NCBI GenBank assembly: GCA_050697155.1
Contig: JBOGZD010000070.1
Location: forward strand, 1 to 15,363
Length of the DNA: 15,363 nucleotides
Origin: JBOGZD01 sp050697155
Lineage (GTDB): Bacteria > Actinomycetota > Thermoleophilia > Solirubrobacterales > 70-9
Reading direction: 5' to 3'
Shown: piece after piece, positions 6,565 through 13,326 of the stretch
Layout of the letters: the number at the start of each line of letters is the position of its first letter
How positions within the stretch are numbered: position 1 is the first letter of the stretch
Made by a program: the position numbers and the translations under genes
The notes under the pieces: generated by a model
Told to the model about the DNA's origin: nothing
The model's database searches: none
The model's input: only the letters and a program-made list of their open reading frames with translations

Positions 6565-7728
6565 TCAGGCCTCCTGCCTGGGGGCGGCGGGGGACCAGCG
6601 GCGGCGCAGGCGCAGGAACGGCTCCTCGATCAGCTTGTAGCTGACCGCCGCGGCCGCGATCGACACGGGCAGCACGAACAGGGTCAGCGCAGCGAAGCCG
6701 TCGACGCCCTTGCCGGTGAAGTAGTCGAGCACGTAGATGTGCCAGAGGTAGACGCTGTAGCTGGCCAGGCCGAGCGCCGCCAGCGGCCGCCACCACAGCA
6801 CCCGGGTGACGGGGCCGCGATCGAGGCGCGGGAACGCCGCCGCGCCGAGGATCAGGAACGCGATCAGCGGACAGAGGACGTCCCAGGTGTAGTCGATGAA
6901 GGTGAATGGCACGATCAGCGGAACCGTCGCGAGCAGCCAGAGGTCGGATTTGAGCACCGGGCCGCGCATCCAGCGCGGGTGATGCTCGCGCAAATGGAGG
7001 TAGAACAGCGCCGCGACCATGCCGGCGAGGATGAACTGGAAGTTGGTCAGGGTGCTCGCGCGCCAGACAGGACGCGGCGCGTCGGCGAAGCCGACGGTGG
7101 CCAGGCGCAGCGCCATGCAGGCGAGCGCCAGGCCGATCAGCACGGCGGCGGCCCGCCCGAGCGAGCGCCGCGCGATGCGGGCCACCACCCAGGCGAGCAG
7201 CGGCAGCACGAGGTAGAAGTGAAGCTCGACCACGAGGCTCCAGGACGCGTTGACGAACTGGTAGGTGGTCTGGTCTTCGAAGTTCTGGGAGAAGGTCAGG
7301 AAGCGCGCCCAGATCTCGGGCGTGGCCCCGCCCACGATGAACAGCAGCACCGCCGCGGTGACGGCGTAGTACAGCGGCAGGATGCGCAGCGCCCGGTTGG
7401 TCGCATAGCGGCGCAGGCTGACCGCGCCGCCGCCGGCGAAGTCGCGCTTTGCGAACGGCATGTAGATCGCGAACCCGCTGATCGCGAAGAAGACGAAAAG
7501 GGCGATGTTGCCGACCCCGTAGACGCCCCGCGTGAAGAGGTCGCCGGCGGTGTCGAGCTGGTTGACGCCGGGGGGAAGGGCGAGGGTGGTGACGCCGACG
7601 TGCGCCATCACCACGGCCACGCAGCCGAGCGCGCGCAGCGACTCGATGTAGGCGTCGCGGCGCTCGCCCGCCTGCGAGATCTTCCCGCCATCCGCCTCCC
7701 GCACCTGCCCCTCGGGGGCGTCAGTCAT
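6565..7728 (-). CDS. Membrane acyltransferase, OafA/YrhL (acyltransferase 3) family
   Basis: This is a 387-residue integral membrane protein with about ten hydrophobic segments. Family hallmarks are an early YIESLRALGCVAVVMAH with conserved His43, then LFVFFAISGFAIYMPFAKR and RYATNRALRILPLYY. Later come SWSLVVELHFYLVLPLL with Glu168, SYSVYLWHIY with His330, and the closing EEPFLRLRRRW. These proteins move acyl groups, often acetyl, across the membrane onto sugars of polysaccharides, lipids or antibiotics. ATG at 7728 overlaps the phosphomannomutase stop (ATGA), which suggests coupled translation. The linkage to a sugar-phosphate mutase supports a role in envelope glycan or glycolipid modification. 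No C-terminal SGNH domain is present, so this is the short form. Confidence 0.9.
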   Translation of the reverse strand: MTDAPEGQVREADGGKISQAGERRDAYIESLRALGCVAVVMAHVGVTTLALPPGVNQLDTAGDLFTRGVYGVGNIALFVFFAISGFAIYMPFAKRDFAGGGAVSLRRYATNRALRILPLYYAVTAAVLLFIVGGATPEIWARFLTFSQNFEDQTTYQFVNASWSLVVELHFYLVLPLLAWVVARIARRSLGRAAAVLIGLALACMALRLATVGFADAPRPVWRASTLTNFQFILAGMVAALFYLHLREHHPRWMRGPVLKSDLWLLATVPLIVPFTFIDYTWDVLCPLIAFLILGAAAFPRLDRGPVTRVLWWRPLAALGLASYSVYLWHIYVLDYFTGKGVDGFAALTLFVLPVSIAAAAVSYKLIEEPFLRLRRRWSPAAPRQEA

Positions 7729-9113
7729 GCGCGGATGAGCTCGAGGACCTCATCTCGCTTCTCCTCCATGTGCTCGCGCGAGCGCAGCGACTCGAGGTTG
7801 AGACGGAGCAGCGGCTCGGTGTTCGACGGCCGGACGTTGAAATGCCAGTCCGGGTAGTCGACCGAGACCCCGTCGAGGCGGCTGAGCTCGCCGTCGGCGT
7901 AGCGCTCGGCGAGCGCGGCCATCTTCGCCCCCTGGTCGGCGACCTCCGAGTTGATCTCGCCCGAGATGAAGTAGCGGCTGCGAAACTCGCCGACCAGGTC
8001 CGAGAGCCTGTGACCGGGTCCTCCGGTGGAGAGCAGCTCGAGCATCAGCAGCGCCGGGATCGCGCCCGAGTCCGCGCACCAGAAATCGCGAAAGTAGTAA
8101 TGGCCTGAGACCTCGCCGCCGAACGCGGCGGCGTGCTCGCGCATCGCGGTCTTGAAGAAGGCGTGGCCGACCCGGTTCTGGTGCGCAGTGCCGCCGAGCT
8201 CGATGACCGTGTCGGGGACCGCACGGCTGGCGCGCACGTCATAGACGATCGGCGCCCCGGGGTGCTTGCCCAGAACCTGCCGCGCCAGCAGCGCGGTGAG
8301 GAAGTCGCCGTCGACGAACTCGCCGGTGTCGTCGATGAAGAAGCACCGATCGGCGTCGCCGTCCCAGGCGATCCCCAGGTCCGCCTCATCGGCGAGCACC
8401 CGCTCGACGAGGAAGCGCCGGTTCTCGGGCAGCAGCGGATTGGGCTCGTGGTCGGGAAACTCCCCGTCGGGGATCCAGTAGGTCTCGACCGGCTCGATCC
8501 CGAGCCGGTCGAGCAGCGGCCCGACCATCGGCCCGGCCATCCCGTTGCCACCGTCGACCACCACCCGCAGCGGCCGCACCGCCGAGGCGTCGACGAGCCC
8601 GAGCACGTGGCGGTGAAAGTCGTCGTAGACGTCGACCGCCTCGACCGAGCCCCGGGGCGAGACCTCGCCGTCTCCGAACCCGGCCTCGACCCCCGCCTGC
8701 ACGTCGCCGATCCCGGCGTCTCCGGAGAGGGCGAGGGCGCCCTCGCGGACCAGCTTCACCCCGGTGTAGGGCTTCGGGTTGTGCGAGGCGGTGACCATCG
8801 CCCCCCCGTCGAGCTCGCGCGAACCGACGAGGAAGTAGAGCAGCTCGGTTGCGACCAGCCCGGCATCGAGCACGGTCGCGCCCTCGGCGACCAGCCCGGC
8901 GACGAGTCGTTTGCTCATCCCCGGTGCGGTCAGGCGCATGTCGCGACCGACCCCGACCCGGAGCTCCGACGGCTGCTTGCCGCGCAGCTCCGCAAGCACG
9001 CGGGCGAACGCGCGGCCGATCGCGTGGGCGGTCGTCTCGTCCATCTCCGAGCCGTAGAGCCCGCGGATGTCGTAGGCCTTGAAGATGCTTGGCGGAGCCA
9101 AGACCTCAGGCAA
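7725..9113 (-). CDS. manB: Phosphomannomutase/phosphoglucomutase (alpha-D-phosphohexomutase)
   Basis: The 462-residue cytosolic enzyme interconverts hexose 6-phosphate and hexose 1-phosphate through an enzyme-bound phosphoserine. All four family loops are present. They are the catalytic serine loop TASHNP (Ser110), the Mg-binding loop DGDADR (251-256), the sugar-recognition loop GEVSGH (333-338) and the phosphate-binding loop RPSNTEP (428-434). Length is normal. It would feed mannose-1-phosphate or glucose-1-phosphate into nucleotide-sugar synthesis, matching the adjacent acyltransferase. Translation probably starts at TTG (9111-9113): AAGGG lies 5 bases upstream. A second in-frame TTG at 9101 is possible but has poorer spacing. 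The start overlaps the upstream HIT gene by 8 bases. Which hexose is preferred cannot be read from the motifs. Confidence 0.92.
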   Translation of the reverse strand: MPEVLAPPSIFKAYDIRGLYGSEMDETTAHAIGRAFARVLAELRGKQPSELRVGVGRDMRLTAPGMSKRLVAGLVAEGATVLDAGLVATELLYFLVGSRELDGGAMVTASHNPKPYTGVKLVREGALALSGDAGIGDVQAGVEAGFGDGEVSPRGSVEAVDVYDDFHRHVLGLVDASAVRPLRVVVDGGNGMAGPMVGPLLDRLGIEPVETYWIPDGEFPDHEPNPLLPENRRFLVERVLADEADLGIAWDGDADRCFFIDDTGEFVDGDFLTALLARQVLGKHPGAPIVYDVRASRAVPDTVIELGGTAHQNRVGHAFFKTAMREHAAAFGGEVSGHYYFRDFWCADSGAIPALLMLELLSTGGPGHRLSDLVGEFRSRYFISGEINSEVADQGAKMAALAERYADGELSRLDGVSVDYPDWHFNVRPSNTEPLLRLNLESLRSREHMEEKRDEVLELIRA

Positions 9114-9597
9114 AGCGACCCTTGAGCGTCTCGTAGGTCTGCACGAGCGACTGCGGCATCACCCGGGTGTCGGCGAGCACCGGCATGAAGTTGGTGTCGC
9201 CGCCCCAGCGCGGGACGACGTGCAGGTGGACGTGATGCTCGATCCCGGCGCCGGCCACGCGGCCCTGGTTGAAGCCGAGGTTGTAGCCGTGCGGCGCGTA
9301 GCTGTCGTCGAGCACCCGCATCGCCTGCTGCGCCAACGCCATCGTCTCCGCCAGCGACTCGGGCTCGAGGTCGGGCAGGTAGCCGACGTGCCCGTACGGG
9401 GCGATCATCAGGTGGCCGTTCGTGTACGGGAAGAGGTTCAGGATCACGAAGCAGAGCTCGCCGCGGTGGACGATCAGGTTCGCCGCGTCGTCCTCCTCGC
9501 GCGGCTTGGCGCAGAAGATGCACTCCTGCTCTGAATCCTTGGCCGCGTCCTTCACGTAGGCGAGGCGCCAGGGCGCCCAGATCCGCTGGCTGGTCAC
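9106..9597 (-). CDS. HIT-domain protein resembling actinobacterial Ap4A phosphorylase (Rv2613c type)
   Basis: The 163-residue protein starts at a GTG (9595-9597) with MTSQRIWAPWRLAYV, the 'W[AT]P[WY]R..Y' opening seen in the mycobacterial Rv2613c family. A CxxC (Cys26, Cys29 in ECIFCAKPREED) follows, then NLFPYTNGHLMIAPYGH and YNLGFNQG. The triad is EHHVHLHVVPRWGGD (His122, His124, His126), with the DTNFMPV extension typical of the group. Rv2613c-type enzymes phosphorolyse diadenosine tetraphosphate to ATP and ADP in the cytosol; the assignment here is by resemblance. It lies 31 bases after the CorA stop and overlaps the next gene by 8 bases. In many actinobacteria this HIT gene lies upstream of phospholipid genes, so a mutase following it is a variation. 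Confidence 0.85.
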   Translation of the reverse strand: MTSQRIWAPWRLAYVKDAAKDSEQECIFCAKPREEDDAANLIVHRGELCFVILNLFPYTNGHLMIAPYGHVGYLPDLEPESLAETMALAQQAMRVLDDSYAPHGYNLGFNQGRVAGAGIEHHVHLHVVPRWGGDTNFMPVLADTRVMPQSLVQTYETLKGRFA

Positions 9598-9628
9598 GGC
9601 GGCAATCCTAGAGGTGGGTCGCCGGACG

Positions 9629-10639
9629 CTAGAGCCAGCGGCGAAGGCGGAAGTAAGCGACCATCGCGACGAGGACCGCCAGACAGGAGCCGACGATGAC
9701 GAAGAAGTCCTCGGGGTCGCCCTCGCCGGGCACCCTCACGTTCATCCCCCAGAGGCTGGCGATGAAGGTCAGCGGCAGGACGATCACGCTGATCGCGGTC
9801 AGCACCCTGAGGATGTCGTTGACGTGGTGGGAGAGCACCGACTCGTTGGTGTCCTCGAGGGCCTCGACGACCTCCTTGTAGTTCTCGAGCATGTCCCAGA
9901 TCCGCTCGTGGGCGTCGACGACGTCGTCGAAGTAGATCTCCAGGTCGAGGTCGGCGGCGAGGAAGCGGCCCTTGACGTGCTCGAGGTCGCGCAGGACCGT
10001 TCGCTGTGGCCGGATCACCTTGCGGAAGTTGATGATCTCCTGCTTTACGTTGGAGATGTCGCGGACGACCTCCTCCGAGCGCCCCTCGAAGATCTCGTCC
10101 TCGACCGCGTCGAGCTTGTTGCCGATCTTGCGCAGCATCGGGAAGCAGTAGTCGAAGCTGTCGTCGACGATCCGGTAGAGCAGGTAGCCCGAGCCGCGCG
10201 AGAACAACTGCTCGCGCAGCTCCTCCTTCTGGCGGCAGCGCTCGAACAGGTACTCGACCGGCTGCAACGGCTGGTTCGGGATCGTGACCAGGAAGTCGGG
10301 GCCACTGAAGATGTCGAGCTCGCCCGCGTTCAGCCGCCCGACGGAGCGGTCGTACACCGGGAAGTGAAGGACGATGAACAGGTACTCCGGGTACTCGTCG
10401 ATCTTCGGGCGCTGATTGCGCGAGAGCACGTCCTCGAGATCGAGGGCGTGAAAGTCGAACTGCTCCTCGAGCCAGGCGCACTCCAGCGGCGTCGGGCGCT
10501 CGATGTTGACCCAGCGCAGGCCGGAGCCCTGAACGGTCTCGACCTGTGGCGTGCGCTCGCCGGGCTCGGGCGGGGCGACGAGCTCGCGGCCACGCGCCGA
10601 ACGGCGCAGTCTCGGCTTCGGAAGGTTGGGCATTGTCAC
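9629..10639 (-). CDS. corA: CorA-family divalent cation (Mg/Co) channel
   Basis: The 336-residue protein has a large soluble N-terminal domain and two C-terminal membrane helices (about 279-297 and 312-330). At the end of the first helix is the GMN signature (298-300), preceded by Trp rather than the usual Tyr. The cytosolic part includes LRWVNIERPT, LEDVLSRNQRPKIDEY, FIVLHFP and a long charged helix leading into the pore. CorA forms a homopentamer that admits Mg2+ (also Co2+ or Ni2+). The GTG at 10639 and the ATG at 10633 are in frame two codons apart, and neither has a good Shine-Dalgarno. It is the first gene of the minus-strand run and faces the riboswitch leader, so both promoters must lie in or near 10600-10660. 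Transport specificity is not visible. Confidence 0.92.
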   Translation of the reverse strand: MTMPNLPKPRLRRSARGRELVAPPEPGERTPQVETVQGSGLRWVNIERPTPLECAWLEEQFDFHALDLEDVLSRNQRPKIDEYPEYLFIVLHFPVYDRSVGRLNAGELDIFSGPDFLVTIPNQPLQPVEYLFERCRQKEELREQLFSRGSGYLLYRIVDDSFDYCFPMLRKIGNKLDAVEDEIFEGRSEEVVRDISNVKQEIINFRKVIRPQRTVLRDLEHVKGRFLAADLDLEIYFDDVVDAHERIWDMLENYKEVVEALEDTNESVLSHHVNDILRVLTAISVIVLPLTFIASLWGMNVRVPGEGDPEDFFVIVGSCLAVLVAMVAYFRLRRWL

Positions 10640-10642
10640 TGG

Positions 10643-10648
10643 TATATT
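10643..10648 (+). promoter_or_regulatory. Possible -10 element for the riboswitch transcript
   Basis: TATATT matches five of six bases of the TATAAT consensus and lies about 15 bases before the start of riboswitch stem P1, so a transcript start near 10655 would include the whole aptamer. I see no convincing -35 at 16-18 bases; TTCGGA at 10617-10622 is 20 bases away. On the other strand the same bases read TATACC, 8 bases from the corA ATG, so the AT-rich island may serve both directions. Confidence 0.35.
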
Positions 10649-10662
10649 GCCGCCTCACATAA

Positions 10663-10781
10663 CCGCTGCATCCAGAGGGGTGGAGGGACTGGCCCGACGA
10701 AGCCCCGGCAACCACCGAAGGTCGCAAGACCGGAGATAGGTGCCAATTCCAGCAGGCGCTGAGCCTGGGAGATGTGAGTGG
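10663..10781 (+). promoter_or_regulatory. SAM-I (S-box) riboswitch aptamer
   Basis: The S-box core is unmistakable: GTGGAGGGACTGGCCC at 10679-10694, then GAAGCCCCGGCAACC at 10699-10713 and GGTGCCAATTCCAGCAGG at 10739-10756. Stems can be drawn. P1 pairs 10663-10672 with 10771-10781, with one bulge. P3 has outer CACC/GGTG (10713-10716 with 10739-10742) and an inner GGTC/GACC stem closed by a GCAA tetraloop (10720-10731). P4 is CAGGC/GCCTG (10753-10757 with 10763-10767). SAM binding stabilises P1. The family is a transcriptional OFF switch for methionine and SAM genes. It lies 77 bases before the threonine-synthase-like gene on the same strand. Confidence 0.95.
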
Positions 10782-10806
10782 AAGTCCGATCCGGACCTCT
10801 GCTCAC
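10774..10806 (+). promoter_or_regulatory. Antiterminator hairpin of the SAM riboswitch
   Basis: Bases 10774-10788 can pair with 10792-10806 around a three-base loop (ATC). There are 14 pairs including two G-U pairs, and one A-C mismatch at 10783/10797. The 5' arm reuses GTGAGTG from the 3' side of aptamer stem P1. The 3' arm reuses most of the terminator's ascending arm. P1 formation and antitermination are therefore mutually exclusive, as expected for an S-box OFF switch. Confidence 0.8.
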
Positions 10807-10823
10807 CGAGCAGAGGTCTTTTT
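10794..10823 (+). terminator. Intrinsic terminator of the SAM riboswitch
   Basis: GACCTCTGCTC (10794-10804) and GAGCAGAGGTC (10808-10818) form a perfect 11-bp stem with a three-base loop (ACC), followed directly by TTTTT (10819-10823). It lies between the aptamer and the coding sequence, so it acts as the regulated attenuator. With SAM bound, P1 sequesters the antiterminator arm and transcription should stop here. Confidence 0.93.
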
Positions 10824-10858
10824 CGTTACCGGCGACGACGACGAGGAGCGTGGATCGG

Positions 10859-12097
10859 ATGAGTACTTTGCAAGGGCTTCGGTGCAAGGAGTGCGGGACC
10901 GAGCATCCGCTGGAGGCGCGCTACGTCTGCGAGCACTGCTTTGGGCCGCTCGAGGTCGCCTATGACCACTCGGCGCTCGACCCGGCCGAGGCGCGGCGAA
11001 AGATCCAGGCCGGCCCGACGGGGATCTGGCGCTACGCGGACTTCCTGCCCTTCTCCGAGCGCCCCCACGATCCGCTGCAGCCCGGGCTGACCCCGCTGGT
11101 GCGCGCCGACCGGCTCGCCGAGCGGCTCGGGCTCCGGGAGGTGTGGATCAAGAACGACGCCGCCAACCCCACCCACTCGTTCAAGGACCGGGTGGTCGCG
11201 GTCGCGCTGGCGAAGGCCCGCGAGCTCGGCTTCACCACCGTCGCCTGCGCCTCCACCGGCAACCTCGCCAACGCGGTCGCCGCACACGCCGCCGCGGCGG
11301 GGCTCGACGCCTACGTCTTCGTCCCCGCCGACCTCGAGGAGCAGAAGCTGCTCGCGACCGGCGTCTACGGCGCCCGCCTGATCGGCGTCGACGGCAGCTA
11401 CGACGACGTCAACCGCCTCTGCACCGAGCTGTGCGAGGACCGCCCGTGGGCGTTCGTGAACGTGAACCTGCGGCCCTACTACTCCGAGGGCTCGAAGACC
11501 CTCGCCTACGAGACCACCGAGCAGCTCGGCTGGTCGCTGCCCGACCGGGTCGTCTGCCCGATCGCCTCGGGCTCGCTGTTCACCAAGATCGGCCGCGGGT
11601 TCGACGAGTGGCGCGAGCTCGGGCTCGTCGACGGCGAGCTGCCGGCCTTCAACGGCGCCCAGCCGCTGGGCTGCGATCCGGTCGCGACGGCGTTCGCCGA
11701 GGGATGGGACGTCTGCAAGCCGCAGCGCCCGGAGACGATCGCGAAGAGCCTTGCGATCGGAAACCCCGCCGACGGCCCGTACGCGCTCGAGCTCGCTCGG
11801 CGCACCGGCGGCGCGATCGACTCGGTCGACGACGCCGAGATCCGCGCCGGCATCCGGCTGCTGGCGGAGACGACGGGGATCTTCACCGAGACCGCGGGTG
11901 GCGTCACCGCCGCGGTGCTGGCGAAGCTCGCCGCCTCGGGCGCGATCGATCCCGACGAGCGCGTCGTTGCGATGATCACCGGTGAGGGCCTGAAGACGCT
12001 CGACGCGGTTCGCGACGGGTTCGAGATCGCCGAGATCGACGGCTCGCTCGATTCGTTCGTCGCCGCGGTCGAGGGCGTCCCCGCGCCGACGACCTGA
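10859..12097 (+). CDS. thrC: Threonine-synthase-family PLP enzyme with zinc ribbon; candidate homocysteine synthase
   Basis: The 412-residue cytosolic protein is a fold-type II PLP enzyme of the threonine synthase family, which normally converts O-phosphohomoserine to threonine. An N-terminal four-cysteine zinc ribbon (Cys9, Cys12, Cys24, Cys27 in LRCKECGTEH and YVCEHCFGPLEVAYD) precedes GIWRYADFLPF and the substrate loop GLTPLVRADRL. The PLP lysine is Lys109 in NPTHSFKDR, and the cofactor-phosphate loop is ASTGNLANAV near 131-140. ATG at 10859 is used, with GAGGAG 10 bases upstream; in-frame codons further upstream would lie in the riboswitch. The SAM-I OFF switch directly upstream is unexpected for threonine synthesis and argues for a methionine-pathway role, such as homocysteine formation from O-phosphohomoserine. 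The family call is firm; the threonine-versus-homocysteine question is open. Confidence 0.88.
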   Translation: MSTLQGLRCKECGTEHPLEARYVCEHCFGPLEVAYDHSALDPAEARRKIQAGPTGIWRYADFLPFSERPHDPLQPGLTPLVRADRLAERLGLREVWIKNDAANPTHSFKDRVVAVALAKARELGFTTVACASTGNLANAVAAHAAAAGLDAYVFVPADLEEQKLLATGVYGARLIGVDGSYDDVNRLCTELCEDRPWAFVNVNLRPYYSEGSKTLAYETTEQLGWSLPDRVVCPIASGSLFTKIGRGFDEWRELGLVDGELPAFNGAQPLGCDPVATAFAEGWDVCKPQRPETIAKSLAIGNPADGPYALELARRTGGAIDSVDDAEIRAGIRLLAETTGIFTETAGGVTAAVLAKLAASGAIDPDERVVAMITGEGLKTLDAVRDGFEIAEIDGSLDSFVAAVEGVPAPTT

Positions 12098-12228
12098 CGG
12101 CCACGCGACCCGCGCGGGTTCGGGCGAAAACAGGGTAAACCCCAGGGTCATCCCCCGTCGCGGGCACGCGGCCCAGGGCCCATGCTGCGATCGATGCCCG
12201 AGGTCGAAACCGGTTGAGGAGGCAGACG

Positions 12229-13326
12229 ATGTCGAAGCGGTCGATTCGCAGGGCCCGCGAGCAGCGCCAAGCGGTGGGTCACAGCAGGCTGGCCAAGACG
12301 GCGCTCGGCGCGGGCTCCGCGCTCGGCGCGACCGTCCTGCTCGCCCCCGCGGCGCAGGCCGACACGATCGTCGTCGACAGTCTCGACGCGGACGGGCCGG
12401 GCACCCTGGACGACGCGGTCGTCGAGGCGAACACGAACAACGTAGCCGACCTGATCACCTTCGCCTCCGGGCTCAGCGGGACGATCGAGATCGACGGTCA
12501 CCTCGAGATCTACGACGAGGCGCTCGAGATCCAGGGCCCGGGCGGGAGCGTGATCACCGTCGACGCCCAGGGCCTCGACCGGGTCTTCTACCTCGGGTCA
12601 TTCGATGAGCCGAACACACCGGTGACGATCTCGGGGCTGACCGTGACCGGTGGCGACGCCGACGGCGCCGTCGTCGGGGGAGGGATCGCGAGCATCCCGT
12701 TCGACGACGAGGTGGCCGACCTCACCCTCGCCGACATGGTGATCACCGGCAACGACGCCGCCGCCGACGGCGGCGGCGTCTACGTCGAGGGCGGCTCGCT
12801 GACGGTGGTCAACAGCCTGATCACCGCGAACGAGGCCGGCGAGTACGGCGGCGGGATCTTCCTCTACGGCGCCGCCGGTGATGCGGCGACCCAGCTCACG
12901 GTCACGAACACGACGATCTCCGACAACCTCGCCGACTTTTCCGGGGGCGGGGTCTACGTCAGCGACGCGAGCGGCGACGCGGTGTTCCAGGGCTCGACCG
13001 TGGCGAACAACACCAGCAACAGGCACGGGGGCGGGATCTCGTTCTGGGGCGACAACAATGTCGACGCCGGGCTGACGCTCGACGCGACGACGGTCTCGGG
13101 CAACTCCGCCGGGGGGGCGGCCGGCGGGGTCTGGTTCCTCGGTCCCTCCGGTCCGAGCGTGGTTCGCAACTCGACGATCTCGGGCAACTCCGCCTACCGC
13201 GGCGGCGGGATCGACGCCCTCCCGTTCTACGACGAGCCGATCGCGGTCACCAACTCGACCATCGTCGACAACGAGGCCGAGGCGAGCGGCGGCGGGGTTT
13301 TCCTGTTCGGCGCAGACGGCGACGGC
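12229..13326 (+). repeat. Long direct tandem repeat, first unit (visible overlap)
   Basis: This stretch matches 14266-15363 at a fixed offset of 2037 bases. Read base by base, there are seven substitutions in the first 153 bases and none in the remaining 945. Upstream of the two start codons the sequences share only a ribosome-binding site, so homology begins at or just after the start codon. The repeat continues beyond the window edge. Confidence 0.93.

Noticed and set aside
5281..7857. Very long plus-strand open frame (858 codons) opposite the lipid kinase, MBL hydrolase and acyltransferase genes
   Set aside because: It is antisense to three genes with clear catalytic motifs, its translation is a low-complexity mix of Arg, Gly, Ala, Asp, Glu and Val typical of GC-rich shadow frames, and it shows no domain.
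12108..12119. Palindrome ACCCGCGCGGGT after the threonine-synthase-like gene, possible terminator
   Set aside because: It has no real loop and no T-run; in DNA this GC-rich such palindromes arise by chance.
12116..12138. GGGTT and GGGTAA upstream of the beta-helix gene, resembling a SigB/SigF-type promoter
   Set aside because: The spacing between the elements is only about 12 bases, shorter than the usual 14-17, so I do not call a promoter.
12241..12360. Twin-arginine (Tat) signal in the beta-helix proteins (SIRRAREQR)
   Set aside because: The RR is separated from the hydrophobic core by about 15 residues and lacks the usual hydrophobic +2/+3 positions, so an ordinary Sec signal with a long basic n-region is more likely.
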